A stretch of 64,000 bases of DNA from Epichloe hybrida (GCA_019022495.1 JAFEKR010000011.1:1488001-1552000); one strand, 5' to 3'; counted from the first letter of the stretch, positions 30,886 through 45,136 are shown. The notes: a model not told the origin generated them from the sequence alone. Numbers and translations: made by a program.

Positions 30886-33800
30886 ATGCCGCGCCAGAAA
30901 CAACCAGGCGCTCCAGAACCCAAGCGACGAAGTCGCAAAGGATGCTGGTATGTCACCTGTCACCGGCAGTCCCGTCTCCGAAACGTCGATAGTCCACAGT
31001 CAAAACTGACAACTACATCAAAGGCCATGCAAAGCTCGCAAGGTAAAGTGCGGAGAGGAGCACCCCGCTTGCAAGAAGTGAGTTCCCGAGTTGCTCCGTC
31101 GTAGTATGCGCCTCTGCTACCTAAACGGCACAACTGATGTTGCTCGGAGAATTCTCCCCTGGCAAGTATATGTCCTGAACAAGGAAATGCTAACAAGCAA
31201 AAAGTTGTCTAAAGGCAGGCGCCATTTGCGACTACAGCGTACGACTCAACTGGGAAGGCCGTCGCACCAAACGCTCTGTACCGGATGACTTTGCATTCGG
31301 GTGCCCAACGCTGACTCCCAAACGAATTCAGTGGCATCATCACGAATTCGGCACTAGAAACGGCCAGATTTCAGAGTTGACTATTGAGCCTGATCGAGGA
31401 TTAGACGTCAAAAGTCTCTTGCGCCATGAGCCAAAGCAGGTCCAGTCGGCAACATCTGCCTCATCAGCAGAGCAAGAGGAAGTGCCACTGCCCGCCCACT
31501 CTAATCATGAGGAGCAGCATACTGGTAACACGTTTGTATTCATCGATGAATCCCAGCAGCTTCATCTGGGATCGACGAAGCCGGAAGGTTACGCTGCCAA
31601 AAGGCGATCAGCAACTTCAAATCCTACCAATCCGGGAAGATCTTCACACAAAAGCTCACAGCTTAATTCCCCGGCCATTGGCACCCGTCGCAAAGAAAAC
31701 GAATCCTTTCCAGAGCTCACCATGTCAAATTCCGGATCACGCCGATTGTCGACTTGTTCGACTGACCGACCAGGAACCGGCTCGTCCACGACCTGGGTTT
31801 CTTGTCCTAGCACGGCAGACGGATCACTTACACCTGCAGCCTCTTTGCAAAGCGATGATGTTGATCATGACTCAAATAGATTAGATTCTCAGTCGTCGGC
31901 ATCTCCTGATTCTTGTTTATCCAGAAATGGGGAGGTTGAAGAGTCACCAACGCAGTCGGGCTGGTTGCGTGAAGAGCTCGGTGGGTGCAGGTTTCAAGAT
32001 CCGCTGAGCAACTCTAATGTCCACCCTTATGGAACTGGGGTCCTTTATGGATTTGATGTAGGAAGAGCCGATGAGGATCTGCTCCAAAATGATGGCGATG
32101 ACGCGACCCTACTACCTCCAACGGCGTACAGTTTCGCGCAGGGTATCGTAGACTTTGGAGAGGAGGCACTGTCCCGACACAGACATGGTGCGGCCGCAGC
32201 AGTCAACGGTCGCTACTATGAGCATGTGGTGCCAGTCATCATACCATGGGCATTTGAGCCTTTGCCAGACGTGTAAGAGATGCGCAAGCGCCCCCTCCCC
32301 CAACGCAGTTGAACACCCAAATTTGACTGGAAATCTCATAAACAGTCTGAGGAAAAGCCAAATGAACCTGCTGGTAAGTACAATCCATAATGACTACGTC
32401 GGCCACCAGGCCTGCAACAGCAACAGCTGCTGACAAGGGAGCAATTTAATTAGTACTTTGTAAGAAAGCCACCACATCCTCCCCCCCCTTCGGCCCCCCG
32501 TCGCCTGTTGTGGGACGCTGACCGGATCTTGCAGCATCACTTCCTAGATCATAGTGCCCAAGGTATGTTCCACGTTTACCGTGCTGAACAGGATGTGTGA
32601 TGTACGGACTGGCTGACTCCTGTTCGCAAGTCCTGGTTCCCCACCACCATGGAGACACCAATCCGCTGAGAAGATGTATCGCAACCATGGCACTGGACAA
32701 CGACGCCCTTATGAATCTGCTACTGGCGTACTCCGGTATGACTACCCACCAGGGGCCAAAGCTCTTCCCGCCCTTCGTGACGGTCACCAAACGCTGACTG
32801 AAAAAGCTTCACATCGATCACAACTATTGCGGTCAGCCCTCCCTCAAATGCGAATGGCTGAGTGGGCACAGTCCATTTTTCCAGCGCTGAGAGGGTCTCT
32901 GGTTAACGGGTCGGCGCCCGTCTCCGATGTGGTGCTGGCTATGGCGGTTATGCTCGTGGCTTTGGAAATCATGTCTCCAGGGGCATTCGGCCAAGGTGTG
33001 TCGTGGCGTGTGCACATTACGCATGCCAAGAGTTTGTTGCTCAAACGGTTGAACCATGCCCATGAAGAGCCATCAAGACACAGCAGCAACGAAGGACTGT
33101 GGTTTATTCGGAGTTGGCTTGGGTATATGGATGTCATGGGCAGTCTCATGACTGGGCCCCGACATGATTCTGTCTGTAAGCCTCATGCTTGCTTCACCAT
33201 GCCTGAACCTTCGGAATGCGATGACAACTCGGACGAGATAGACTGCATGACTGGAGTATCCGCCAAGTGCGCTCGACTCCTCAGTCGAGTCGCGGAGCTA
33301 TCGAAGCAGTGTCAAGGTGAACGGTTCGGACTCGACGGCCAGCTGGTACAAGGGTGGTCTCCCCAGGCGAATGTGGCCGAGCAAGCACTAGCGATGGAGA
33401 GGCAGCTGCTGGAAAGTCTGCGTCAGTCGTCCCGTCCGTGTTTGCACGTCCGAGCCGGCAGCATTCACATGCGAGACTTGGCAGAGACGGCGGCCATCAA
33501 TGAAGCATTTCACTGGGCTGCGTTGATTCACTTGCACCGGAGAATTCTTGGATCTCGAGCCGATCACCCAGAGGTACAGGCACATGTACGAAACATTGTC
33601 ATGTGCTTAGATCGGCTCCGCGTCGGGGCAGCTGCCGAGCTTCGCTGCCTGTTTCCGATATTCACAGCTGGGTGCGAGGCGATTGATGAGAAGCAGCAGA
33701 TCAGGCTTCTGAGCAAGCTCATGAGCGCAGAAAGAAGCGGTATGAAGCAGGTATGCGAAACGTCCCGATCCCAATGGCCCAATACTAGGACACAACATGA

Positions 33801-33912
33801 TGCTGACCAAAATGCTATCGACAAGACATACTATGCCCGATTGCTACTCGAGCGAGTCTGGGAAGAAGGCCGCTCGTGGGAAGAACTCATCGGAAATGAG
33901 TTCATCGCATGA
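30886..33912 (+). CDS. Zn2Cys6 transcription factor with fungal-specific domain
   Basis: Seven exons (30886-30947, 31024-31077, 31205-32272, 32346-32373, 32535-32562, 32631-32735, 32807-33912) give 816 residues. Splicing assembles a complete binuclear cluster, C20-x2-C23-x6-C30-x6-C37-x2-C40-x6-C47, preceded by 'KRRSRKG'. The middle (about 90-390) is Ser/Gln-rich and disordered. The C-terminal half matches Fungal_trans_2: 'HHFLDHSAQ', 'MALDNDALMNLLLAYSASHR', 'NEGLWFIRSWLGYMDVMGSL'. Two 28 nt exons are needed to keep the frame and the conserved block. Four of the six acceptors are AAG (31023, 31204, 32630, 32806), which is unusual. Targets unknown; no adjacent metabolic cluster. Confidence 0.88.
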
Positions 33913-34286
33913 AGCCTCGGAGCGTGACACGACTTGTGACGGAGCTAGAATAGACTTCTTGTAGAATAGCATAACAAGATGCAGTATTTCCGCATCAGTA
34001 GAGTGCAAAGGGGGGACGGATGCAGCTCGAAAATATGAAAATATCAGACAAGTCGACAAGTCCGCGACCGGCCAATGGATGGCGGGGCAATTCGTTCGTT
34101 GACTGCGCGGCGACCCGGTTTATTTTTTTTCTGCAAAACACGCCATTCCGTCCCTTCTTCCCACAGACGACCCGACCCGACCCATTCCCATTCTCTCTGC
34201 GCTCAAGAATTGTCTGCATCTTCGGCTCTTCTGCGTTGCTCAAATTCCATCTTCCGCCTCTTGACGCTTCCGCTTCCTCTTCCACA
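33913..34286. other. Intergenic region, DAHP synthase promoter
   Basis: No gene seen. ACGACCCGACCCGACCC repeats at about 34167-34183 and a pyrimidine-rich leader precede the DAHP synthase start. Confidence 0.4.
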
Positions 34287-36563
<2,277 letters not shown>

Positions 36564-37795
36564 ATGGCTCGACGATACTCGCCCCCCGACTCACCGCTCT
36601 CATCCATGGGCTCAGGCTCCGACGGGTACGAAGAGGACGCCCATGAGGAGGAGAATGGCTCGGTTCGTCCGTCCAAGCGGCAAAAGGTCGATGCGCAGTC
36701 CAACACGTCCTCTGCCATTGTTCCCGAGGTGGAACACGAGGCGGTCCCCGAGCCCGACACCCTCGAGGGCCTGTCGGACGTCTCCTCCGACACCTCTGGT
36801 GATATCCCCAGCTCTCCCGTCAACGCACGGTTGGAAGAAGAAGACTTCCAGGACCAGGTGACCGTCTGCGAATGGGACGGCTGTCCGGCGGGCGACCAGG
36901 GTGACATGGACAAGCTGGTCGAACACATTCACAACTCGCACATTGAGAACCGGCAGAAGAAGTACACGTGTGAATGGAAAACTTGCAACAGAAAGGGTCT
37001 TCCTCACGCTAGTGGCTATGCGCTCAAGGCTCACATGCGAAGTCACACGAGGGAGAAGCCGTTTTACTGCTACTTGCCAGGTATGTGTATGTGGCCGTGT
37101 TTGCCCCTTTCTCAACGCTTCTTCCGCCCTTGATGCTCGCTCGAGGACTCCATGCGTGACAGGTTTATTTTATTTTAATAAATATTTTTTTCCATATGCA
37201 CATGAACTGACCCCCTGCAGAATGCGATCGGTCCTTCACGAGATCGGATGCTCTAGCAAAGCACATGCGAACCGTTCACGAAACCGAAGCTCTACGGCCA
37301 TCAGATCCTGTGCCCAAGTCGATGCAGTCAGGCCCCGCCGGCAAGTCCAACAAATTGAAGATCATCATCAAAACACCACAGTCGCACGGCGGCGGCGATG
37401 ACGAGTCTGGCGAGGCGCTCAACGGTGACTCGGAGGGGGCGTCGGAATTCTTCACAGTCCTCCCAGGGGAATTATTCTCGTCGGAGGAGCTCTCCTTTCC
37501 GGTCGACAAGCTATACCGCAAATGCTACTGGGAACTGAAATGGGCCGACGAGGTCGGCGATGCGCTCAAGAAGGAATGCAAAGAGTGGGAGGAGGCCTAC
37601 TACAAGGAATGGCTGGAGAAGGAAGTGTTGCTGTCGCAGGTCATCCAGAGCGAAGTGGACTGGCACGACCGCCGCAAGGCGATCCTCGAGGGCACCGCCG
37701 ACGTTCAAATCTCGGGCGTGGTGGACTTCAAGGACGGCGAGCAGAGGAACGGCTTGAAGGGCGAGTCCAACAAGGCGCAAGCTGCTGAAGCATAG
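36564..37795 (+). CDS. C2H2 zinc-finger protein, resembling an INO80-complex subunit (Iec1-like)
   Basis: Exons 36564-37080 and 37221-37795 give 363 residues. An acidic, Ser-rich N-terminus (1-95) contains 'RPSKRQKVD', a possible nuclear signal. Three C2H2 fingers follow at about 100-193: 'CEWDGCPAGDQGDMDKL...H', 'CEWKTCNRKGLPHASGYAL...H' and, split by the intron, 'YCYLPECDRSFTRSDALAK'. The C-terminal third has an acidic linker, then an alpha-helical, Trp/Glu-rich segment ('YRKCYWELKWADEVGDALKK'). This finger layout with a helical tail resembles fission-yeast Iec1 and proteins annotated as INO80 subunit 1 in filamentous fungi. The assignment is from memory, so a gene-specific transcription factor is possible. 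Confidence 0.82.
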
Positions 37796-38568
37796 GCGCG
37801 GGAAGCGAGCGCAGCGCCCGCTGTTGTAGGCCGCCTCCAATTTTTCATTTCAAGAAACGGCTCGGCCGGGCAGGTACACATGGGACCTGGCTCGATGGAA
37901 GAGCATTCATTCATCGGGAGGAGATGAGCCAGGCTCGCATGATGGGGCATTCCCCCGGGACGGGATCGGGAGCGGGAGCAGGCGTTACAGGGCGTCGTCG
38001 GGTTGTACCATGTATCATGTGAATTGATTAGATGAGCGTTTTGATGCAGCACAAGACGAAAGGATTGCCTCCCCTCTAGTCCGTACTCGGTACATGACTG
38101 ATGAAATGTGTGTATATGCGCGGCGAGTCATCGACCGCCTTGCTCTGCCACGTTGTTGTGGCACATGACGTTACGTCATGGCTCAGCGAAGGTCAGCAAA
38201 GGGGAATCCTCGTTGCCCATTTCCATCTTGTCCTTGTGCTAATTTGACCGACCCGGGGATTCCGCCTCAAACGCACCCACGCGGCACGCCACTCCGACCC
38301 GCCGATGTCGCATGCTAGTGGGGGAGGTCCTACGTCCAGTCCAGTCCAGTCCAACCAAACTTGATCCATTTCCAAATCCAGTCCTCGACAAATCTTCCTC
38401 CCGCAATCACCATTCTACCGAAGCATTTCTCGCCCGCAAACCTGCTTTTCATTTCTATTTTCATACTTTTTTTTAAAAAAAACTCACATTGACACGAGAC
38501 AAAGAAAGAGAATCCTGCCTAGGACTCGCCGCGACTGCACTTGCACGAGTTCCCCCCCCCTCCCCGCC
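37796..38568. other. Intergenic region upstream of NAR1
   Basis: No gene seen. GTCCA is repeated at about 38334-38352. The region just upstream of the NAR1 start has A/T and C runs. Confidence 0.4.
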
Positions 38569-40359
38569 ATGAGCGCGATCCTCTCCGTCGACGACCTCAA
38601 CGACTTCATTTCCCCGGGCGTAGCATGCGTCAGGCCCGTTGAGACTCTCCCCGCGGCGCGCGCGCAGACGCAGAGCAGCGAGTCCGAGGTCATTCTTGAC
38701 GGCACACCCGCTGCGCCGACGACGGGCGCCGAGGCCGCGCAGATATCGCTTACGGACTGTCTCGCGTGCTCCGGGTGCGTGACCTCGGCCGAGGCCGTTC
38801 TCGTGAGCCTGCAGAGCCACGCCGAGGTGCTGGCTGCGCTGGACGGCGCGCCCGCGCTGAGGGTGCGGGCGGACGGGCATGGGCATGGGCATGAGGGCTG
38901 GGCGGTGGACGGGCTGGAGGATGACGACGCAAAGTTGTTCGTGGCCAGTGTGTGTCCTCAGACGAGAGCCAACCTGGCGGCTGTGCGGGGGGGATCGGGC
39001 CGAGTCTCGGAGCGGCAGGCCGGCGTCATGATGGAGAGGTTGCTGCGCGGGGACAAGGGGCTGGCGTCGGGGGGCAAGCACAGGAACGGGTTCGCGTGGG
39101 TTCTGGACACGAATGTCGCGAGGGAGGCGGCTCTTGTTCTGGGCGCGGACGAGGTGCTCGGGGAGGGGCCCGCGGCGGCGGCGGCGGCGGCATCTGCGCG
39201 GCCGCCGATATTGTCGTCTGCGTGTCCGGGATGGGTCTGCTATGCCGAGAAGACGCATCCTCATGTGTTGCCGCACCTGTCCAGGGTCAAGTCGCCGCAG
39301 GCTTTGATGGGCACCATGCTCAAGACAATACTGAGTCGCAAGCTGGCCATTCCTCCGAGCCGGATATGGCATCTCGCCGTCATGCCGTGCTTCGACAAGA
39401 AACTGGAAGCGAGTCGCGAGGAACTTACGGATGAGGTCTGGGCCGGCTCCGGACTGCCAGGCCGGGGAGTTCGCGACGTGGACTGTGTCATCACAAGCAA
39501 GGAGATTCTGATGCTCGCTGAATCGAGAGGGCTCGACTTTTTTGATATTCCTTGCGATGCTGCTGCTACTGCTTCTTCACTGGCACCAGTGCAGCAGCCG
39601 TTCCCCGATACGATTCTACGTGATTTTCTATTTCCACCACGGCCACCCAGGCAGGTCCCCCGTGCTGCAGGGACCTCGGGAGGACTGCTCCATCACGTCC
39701 TGCAATGCAAAGCTGCGCGGATCCCCGGTGCTGAGATCCAAACCACCCGTGGCCGCAACGCAGACGTCGTCGAGTTCGTCGTGGCCGTCGATGGCGAGCC
39801 CGTGTTCAAGGCGGCGCGGTACTATGGCTTCAGGAATATCCAAAACCTGGTGCGCCGGCTGAAGCCTGCCCGGCCGTCCCGGATGCCGGGCGGGAAACCC
39901 TTCGGCAGCGCTCGGCGACCAACAGGCAAGTCGGCCTCGCTCGAGTATGGCTACGTCGAAGTCATGGCTTGTCCCGGTGGCTGTACCAATGGTGGTGGCC
40001 AGGTCAAGGTCGACGATCCAGTGGTCTTGGCCCGGAAACAGTTCCGGGGGAAACCTGGTCCCCGGGAACAAAAGGAGTGGCTGGCCGAGGTTGACGAGGC
40101 ATACTTCTCGTGTGAAGAACCGGATGGCGCGACGCGAAACGGGCCTGTCCATGGCCAAGATTCCCGAAGCGACGATGTGGTTGACGGCATCTCTCGCTCG
40201 TATATACATGATACCCTGGCGTACTGGTGTGAGGTTACGGGCATAAGCATTGACAGACTTGCATTCACGACTTATCGCGAGGTCATAAGCGATGTCGGAA
40301 AAGGAACAGGAGCCGAAAATGTGGTTCAGCTAGCTGGAAAAGCAGGAGGTGGCTGGTAG
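38569..40359 (+). CDS. nar1: Cytosolic iron-sulfur assembly factor Nar1 (iron-hydrogenase-like)
   Basis: A single exon of 596 residues, normal for fungal Nar1. The N-terminal cluster ligands are C20 ('PGVACVRP') and C64, C67, C70 ('DCLACSGC'). The hydrogenase-like core has C219 ('SSACPGWVCYAEK'), C274 ('VMPCFDKKLEAS'), C468 and C472 ('MACPGGCTNGGGQ'), so all eight ligands are present. Nar1 binds two Fe4S4 clusters and passes them to the Cia1-Cia2-Met18 complex for delivery to nuclear and cytosolic apoproteins. An insertion of about 60 residues around 525-560 includes low-complexity sequence. GC content is high in the first 700 bases. There are no introns. It is convergent with the SUZ gene, 147 bp apart. 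Confidence 0.95.
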   Translation: MSAILSVDDLNDFISPGVACVRPVETLPAARAQTQSSESEVILDGTPAAPTTGAEAAQISLTDCLACSGCVTSAEAVLVSLQSHAEVLAALDGAPALRVRADGHGHGHEGWAVDGLEDDDAKLFVASVCPQTRANLAAVRGGSGRVSERQAGVMMERLLRGDKGLASGGKHRNGFAWVLDTNVAREAALVLGADEVLGEGPAAAAAAASARPPILSSACPGWVCYAEKTHPHVLPHLSRVKSPQALMGTMLKTILSRKLAIPPSRIWHLAVMPCFDKKLEASREELTDEVWAGSGLPGRGVRDVDCVITSKEILMLAESRGLDFFDIPCDAAATASSLAPVQQPFPDTILRDFLFPPRPPRQVPRAAGTSGGLLHHVLQCKAARIPGAEIQTTRGRNADVVEFVVAVDGEPVFKAARYYGFRNIQNLVRRLKPARPSRMPGGKPFGSARRPTGKSASLEYGYVEVMACPGGCTNGGGQVKVDDPVVLARKQFRGKPGPREQKEWLAEVDEAYFSCEEPDGATRNGPVHGQDSRSDDVVDGISRSYIHDTLAYWCEVTGISIDRLAFTTYREVISDVGKGTGAENVVQLAGKAGGGW

Positions 40360-40506
40360 TGTAGATCGGAGCGTCGGTTTTTTGTGTCAAGTGAATAATA
40401 GAGAGAGAATTGCATTCTCGTCTTTCCTTTGGGCAGAGAGAGAAGAGCACCGTGTAGACATGAATGCGACTTGTCATGACTTTTGAGATGAGACGCGATG
40501 GGAAAA

Positions 40507-41538
40507 TCAGCTGCCCCTGTTGCCACGACGTGCAAATCCGAAGCCGCCGCGTCCACTGCCATCAGGTCCTCTGGGCGATCGTATGGCCTGTTGTTGTAAC
40601 TGTTGTTGCTGCTGCTTCTGAGGCGGCAGCGACGGCGGCTGATACTGCGATTGATGTTGATGCAGATCATGGGCCAAGGGATTCGCCCGCATAGATCCAT
40701 CGCCCTCTCCTCCTCTGCGCTGTTGCGCCATCGAGTCTGGCTTTGGCGAGAAATTGGGGTCGTAAAGCTCTCTGCCAGCGGTATACTGATTGTTCGCCCG
40801 CCTCATATCCAGCTGACCTCTCCCATCATGATTATTCGTATTGTTCCCCCGTCCGCCCCCTCTCCCACGGCCTCTACCCGAATGCCGACTATCTGATCTC
40901 GGCGGCGTGACAGTTCCTGGCGACGACCCCCTCGACGAAGGATTTGATTCCCCGAATATCTTGGCTCGTGCTTCGTCATATCGACGCTGTCTCTCTTCCA
41001 GGTCTCGTTTCTGCTTTGCTCGGATCTCCTCCGCCGTAAGAGGCGGCTCCTTCTGATTTTCCGAATCGTCGTCGTCTTGCAAGGACAGCTGAGACATTCC
41101 GCCGGTTACGGGATCGCGTTTCGCTATGACTGGTTTCCGCGAGAGCACCTTTACTTGGGGTTTGAAAGAGGTAGTCAAAGGAACGGTGCTGCTGGCTTCA
41201 ACGTAATGAAATGTTGTTTGCGGTGTTGAGTCTCTGCACGTTTATATCCCAATTCGTCAGAACGTCAGTAGGGGAAACAAGAGAGGGGGAAAAAACAGAA
41301 TGCAGAGGAGAAGAAGAAGAAAAAAGAAAGCCATTTTTTCTTACGCGGACTCCCACATCTTTCGATTCGCCTCCTCATGCTTCGTGATGCGCTCTGCTTT
41401 TGTCAATGACGGCGCGGGCTGCAGTGACGCCCCTCCTCCGTGTTCGTGTTCGGTCTCGTCCTCGTCCTCGATCGCAGCCCTGTCGGCTTGCGCCTCCCAA
41501 TCATCCTCCCAGGCATCTGGGACTGCTAATTTCTTCAT
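40507..41538 (-). CDS. SUZ-domain RNA-binding protein
   Basis: Two minus-strand exons (41538-41345, 41233-40507) give 306 residues; the intron has GTAAGA and CAG ends. The start 'KLAVPDAWEDDWEAQAD' is the usual opening of SUZRD1-like proteins. The SUZ core lies at about 97-162, from 'RKPVIAKRDP' to 'RRYDEARAKIFGES'. The tail (165-306) is a low-complexity RGG/Gln region: 'GRGRGRGGGRG', a poly-Gln stretch and a 'GFGFARRGNRG' end. SUZ domains bind RNA and are often tied to mRNA control; RGG tails support this. No catalytic function is expected. Confidence 0.85.
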
Positions 41539-42282
41539 CTTGAAGCCCGCCGATGTGCCAGGTTCAGGGGGGCCAGGAACTGGTCAAATTGCTGGAGAGC
41601 AGGATGGTATGTCGAGCAGAAAGAAACCGCTTTTGAGTTGAATTCGGAAGACTCTCTCTCTCTCTCTCGCAGTGGGGATGAAGTCCAGCTCACTCTGCCT
41701 GGATGGAACAACTGATCAGCGAGACGGCTTTTTTCTCAGGGTTTTGCGACTGTACGCTCGGGTCCGGGTGCCCTAACCTGTCCTTGCGTATGAAGCTTGC
41801 CAGACACCTGGCACGGGAAGAAAAACAGCATTGACATTTGCCGCCAGGGCAGCCATCGTCTTCTCCTTCGCGCGGCCTGGAGTCGCTGTCCAACTGGTCG
41901 TTTTCGGGGACAGCGGGGCTTTCCTGCTAGAGTTGGTGGGGAGGGCGGCGGGGCGGCGGGGCGGGGCGCGCAAATTGCCAGGCATGCATCATCATGTCAT
42001 GTGGCGGGGAAAAGCAACGAATGAGCACGGCCTTGTAATTTGTAATTTGTGATTGCATGCGGCAAGCCACGGCGACGGACATCATCTACTAGTAGTAACG
42101 ACGGTGCGGCAATGTCGTGGCAATCAGCCAAGGTTGAGACTCCGGCAACTACTTGATGACCTTTGTAGCATGCGTACTTCCGTCTGCCGTCAGCAACGAA
42201 CTGAATCCGAAAGACGTGCAAATCAAACAAATGCTTGTAGCCTGTATATAGTGAAATAAGGCCTGGGTTTTCAACAACCACA
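41539..42282. other. Intergenic region between SUZ gene and tRNA-Arg
   Basis: No gene seen. A CT repeat (TCTCTCTCTCTCTC) lies near 41653-41668 and a GGCGG-rich run near 41940-41970. Confidence 0.4.
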
Positions 42283-42384
42283 GGCCGTGTGGCTCAATGG
42301 CAGAGCGTCTGACTACGATTAGTGCCTTTGTGGCATTGTACTAAAGGAATCAGAAGGTCGCAGGTTCGACCCCTGTCTCGGTCA
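42283..42384 (+). tRNA. tRNA-Arg (anticodon ACG) with a 30 nt intron
   Basis: Mature parts are 42283-42318 and 42349-42384. The D-arm is GCTC/GAGC and the anticodon stem TCTGA/TCAGA, with anticodon ACG at 42315-42317. The T-arm is GCAGG-TTCGACC-CCTGT. The intron (42319-42348) lies one base 3' of the anticodon, the normal site. The acceptor stem pairs except T6-T67. A T-run near 42391-42401 can serve as the Pol III terminator. A nearly identical inverted copy lies 452 bp away. Confidence 0.88.
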
Positions 42385-42835
42385 GTGAGGTTTCATTTTT
42401 TGGGGCGTCCACTCATAATTCTCATTAGTATTTTGAAGGTCAATGTCATTTTTGCCTGTTAATCTGTGGCTTCCGTATCGTCTATTCCAATTAGCTCTTC
42501 TTTTTTATACGGAAAGAGATTGCTTACGAAACATGCACTTGTTGCTTATCGTGTCAATGTTCCTAACGAATATGGGCTACAGGCTACAGCTCTCCCTACT
42601 TGTGAGGCACTGACTGGGCTTGGCCTGCAGGCTGCGGGCACGGACACGACAGGCCTCCGTGGCCTCAGACCTAAGACAATAGTAGATATACATATTTTGG
42701 CAGGCCTATATGCATATTGCAAAACAAGTGGTAATGTAGAGTTCGATCCAAACCTATCTTTTAACGTGAACAAAGAAAAAAAAATAGTTCCTAAAACATT
42801 TTCTACACAGATAATGTGTGCAAGGAGCAAAAGTT
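42385..42835. other. AT-rich spacer between inverted tRNA genes
   Basis: This 451 bp stretch is flanked by inverted tRNA-Arg copies. It is AT-rich relative to the rest of the window and has no gene. It may be the remains of an insertion, but no terminal repeats or coding motif are seen. Confidence 0.5.
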
Positions 42836-42937
42836 TGACCGAGACAGGGGTCGAACCTGCGACCTTCTGATTCCTTTTGTACAAGGCCACAAGGGCACTA
42901 ATCGTAGTCAGACGCTCTGCCATTGAGCCACACGGCC
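42836..42937 (-). tRNA. tRNA-Arg (anticodon ACG) with intron, inverted copy
   Basis: The mature part matches the first copy base for base as far as I can read it, including the T6-T67 acceptor mismatch. The intron differs at several positions (for example GTGCCCTTGTGGCCTTG against GTGCCTTTGTGGCATTG). A TTTT run follows the 3' end on the minus strand. Divergence confined to the intron argues that both copies are, or recently were, functional. Confidence 0.87.
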
Positions 42938-45136
42938 TTTGTTCACATGTGAACGGCGACTTATTTAGTATCAATAACTCTTGACAGGTAACTATCATAT
43001 CATCAAAATCCTCTTCTTACCCTATCGTACATACTTATGACAATATTGTGATCTAATAAACCGCTCGTGGTTAGGTTTTTATTCTATGTTATAAGGCAAA
43101 ACTCAATGAAGATAACAACATTTTGGACAGATGAACCTTTTGATTAAGATTCTCCTCACTTTCTAGGATGTGCTTATAGTCCAATGCCGGAAGTTGCTGC
43201 AGGATACACACACGCCTGTAGCCTCACAACCAAATTTGGCTCCGATGGGGTGGCGTGTCGACCTGATTGATCCATGACCACAGCCACAGCGCCACTTACC
43301 CCTCTGTCCGCCATCTTCCAGCACGTTCCTGCCTACAACTACATATTTTGGCGAGGCAGTTGTGGGCTTCAGCCGCCGCAAATGCTTGCAGGATGCATGT
43401 GTTGGCGGGGTATGTCAGTGAAGTGGATGAAGTGCGAATTGTGAAAGGCGGGGTTGATAGATGAACTGAGTGACGAAGGGATTCTGGCCATGAGGTCTTG
43501 CGTTAGCTAACAAGCATGGGTCATGGTGGGAACAATACAAGAAGCAAACAAGCTCGATAGTACATAATTCGCCGGGATAAGCAAGTAAAGCCCAAGCCTG
43601 CTTGAATGTGGTAGGCTACCCGTGCAGCTTTGGCTGAAGCGCGTATTACTGGAAACAATTTATTCGCTGGGACCGAGAATCCGCTGGGGATCGGCTGAGA
43701 AATGTTGGACATGCCTCAATCCCGCTGTAGTGACTTTTCGCTCCTGGCTCCTGGCTCCTGTGGCAAGTTGAGCACGTGTTAATATAGCCAAATAGAACAG
43801 GCCGAGTGGGCCGGTTGCGGGATCAAGGGACGGTTTCGATCGTCGTTGAGGATGGAAAAAAAAGGTTGACCCCGAATCTGAATTAAGCTTCTGGCATCGG
43901 GCCCATGGACGTGGCTGTCGAATTGATCCAACACGTCGTATTTGCTGAGGGCCAGGACGAGGACTTTAGGAGTATCCCGCAATCCTTTGGAAAAAAAAAA
44001 AAAAAAACACGGCTTGCGGATGCATGATACGGTTGTGGCTGGTCGTCCTTTGATACTAAACAAGCACAAGATTCCTCTTGCTTTCCACACGATGGCCTCT
44101 GTCGCTGATGTGTAGACAAAAGACAGGGCATGGATGTGAAGGAGGCCTTCCTTGCGGAAGCTCAGCATAATGTCGTCAACGAGCAGAATGGGGTGGATCG
44201 AGTAGGCTTGAGACTGCTTGAGACTGCTTGAGACTGTCGGCTTCCCAGTGTTGGCCAGAACCTATCATCTGACGGAAGACGGGGTGGCGGCTGGGAAGTG
44301 ATTCCAAAGCCTGGCAAGCAGTCGTCTTGCATCAAGAGGGGATGACGGAATCCGGGGACGAGAAACAGTGCACACTGCACAGTAAGTATCGAGGCGGAAA
44401 GCTTTCGGCCAACAAGTGGCCGTCATAGTCATGAGTTCGGGCAGAGAAAGTCCTGGTCCGGTCTGATGACTACATACATAGGTGTCTGCGTGTTTAAGGA
44501 GCTGTTGTCATCATGTCCTTGTCGCACAAAGGTCGCGGCATGGAGGAGCAGACGAGCAGACGAGCAGACGAGCAGACGAGCAGACGAGCAGACGAGGGTA
44601 AACACGGGTCCCAATGGAGAAAGATGATGGCGCACGGAGTCGATCAAGATTGTTTGTTGATCATTGCGAGGAAGCCACAGGGCGGCAGGGGCGGGAGGGG
44701 GACTGGGGAACTTGGGGGGGACTGGGGAACTGGGACTCTTTGCTTAATATGCTTATTGCATCATTGCTCCAGAGCCTGGCCCCCCCCTCACCTCTCTACT
44801 GTCCCCAGCGGGTGGCCAGGCGAGGAATTCCGCCTCGTCCCCAAAAATGTTTTTCTGTCCAAAGCACCCTCCCTCCGCCGCAACCTACAACGCTTCTTCT
44901 CACAACCCAAATTCATCCGAAACCTACACACTCTACTGTTCGAGCATCGGTTCAATCAACCAACCATCCTGCCGTCGACATTGGCTCTGTGGCGTCCGAG
45001 ACGCCTCACAGATCAATCCTCCCCTTGTCCTCCTCCCTCGCCTTCACGTTGTTTGCCAACTACCTCGACTAGCTTTTGGAGTTGCACGTTGCACTCACAC
45101 CAGGCAGCTCACACAAAGCGAAACGAAACGACCGTC
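42938..45136. other. Long gene-poor region
   Basis: No convincing gene in 2.2 kb. The first 220 bases continue the AT-rich stretch. Features are TTGAGACTGC repeated at 44208-44237, a poly-A run at 43991-44006, and the 8 bp repeat listed separately. Open frames such as 43779-44168 on the minus strand show no family features. Confidence 0.4.
44546..44595. repeat. 8 bp tandem repeat, unit GCAGACGA
   Basis: About six head-to-tail copies of GCAGACGA. Because the unit is not a multiple of three, it reads as a 24-base peptide repeat in any frame, which inflates a spurious long ORF here. Confidence 0.9.

Noticed and set aside
42385..42835. Transposon between the tRNA genes
   Set aside because: AT-rich, but I see no terminal repeats, target-site duplication or transposase/reverse-transcriptase fragment.
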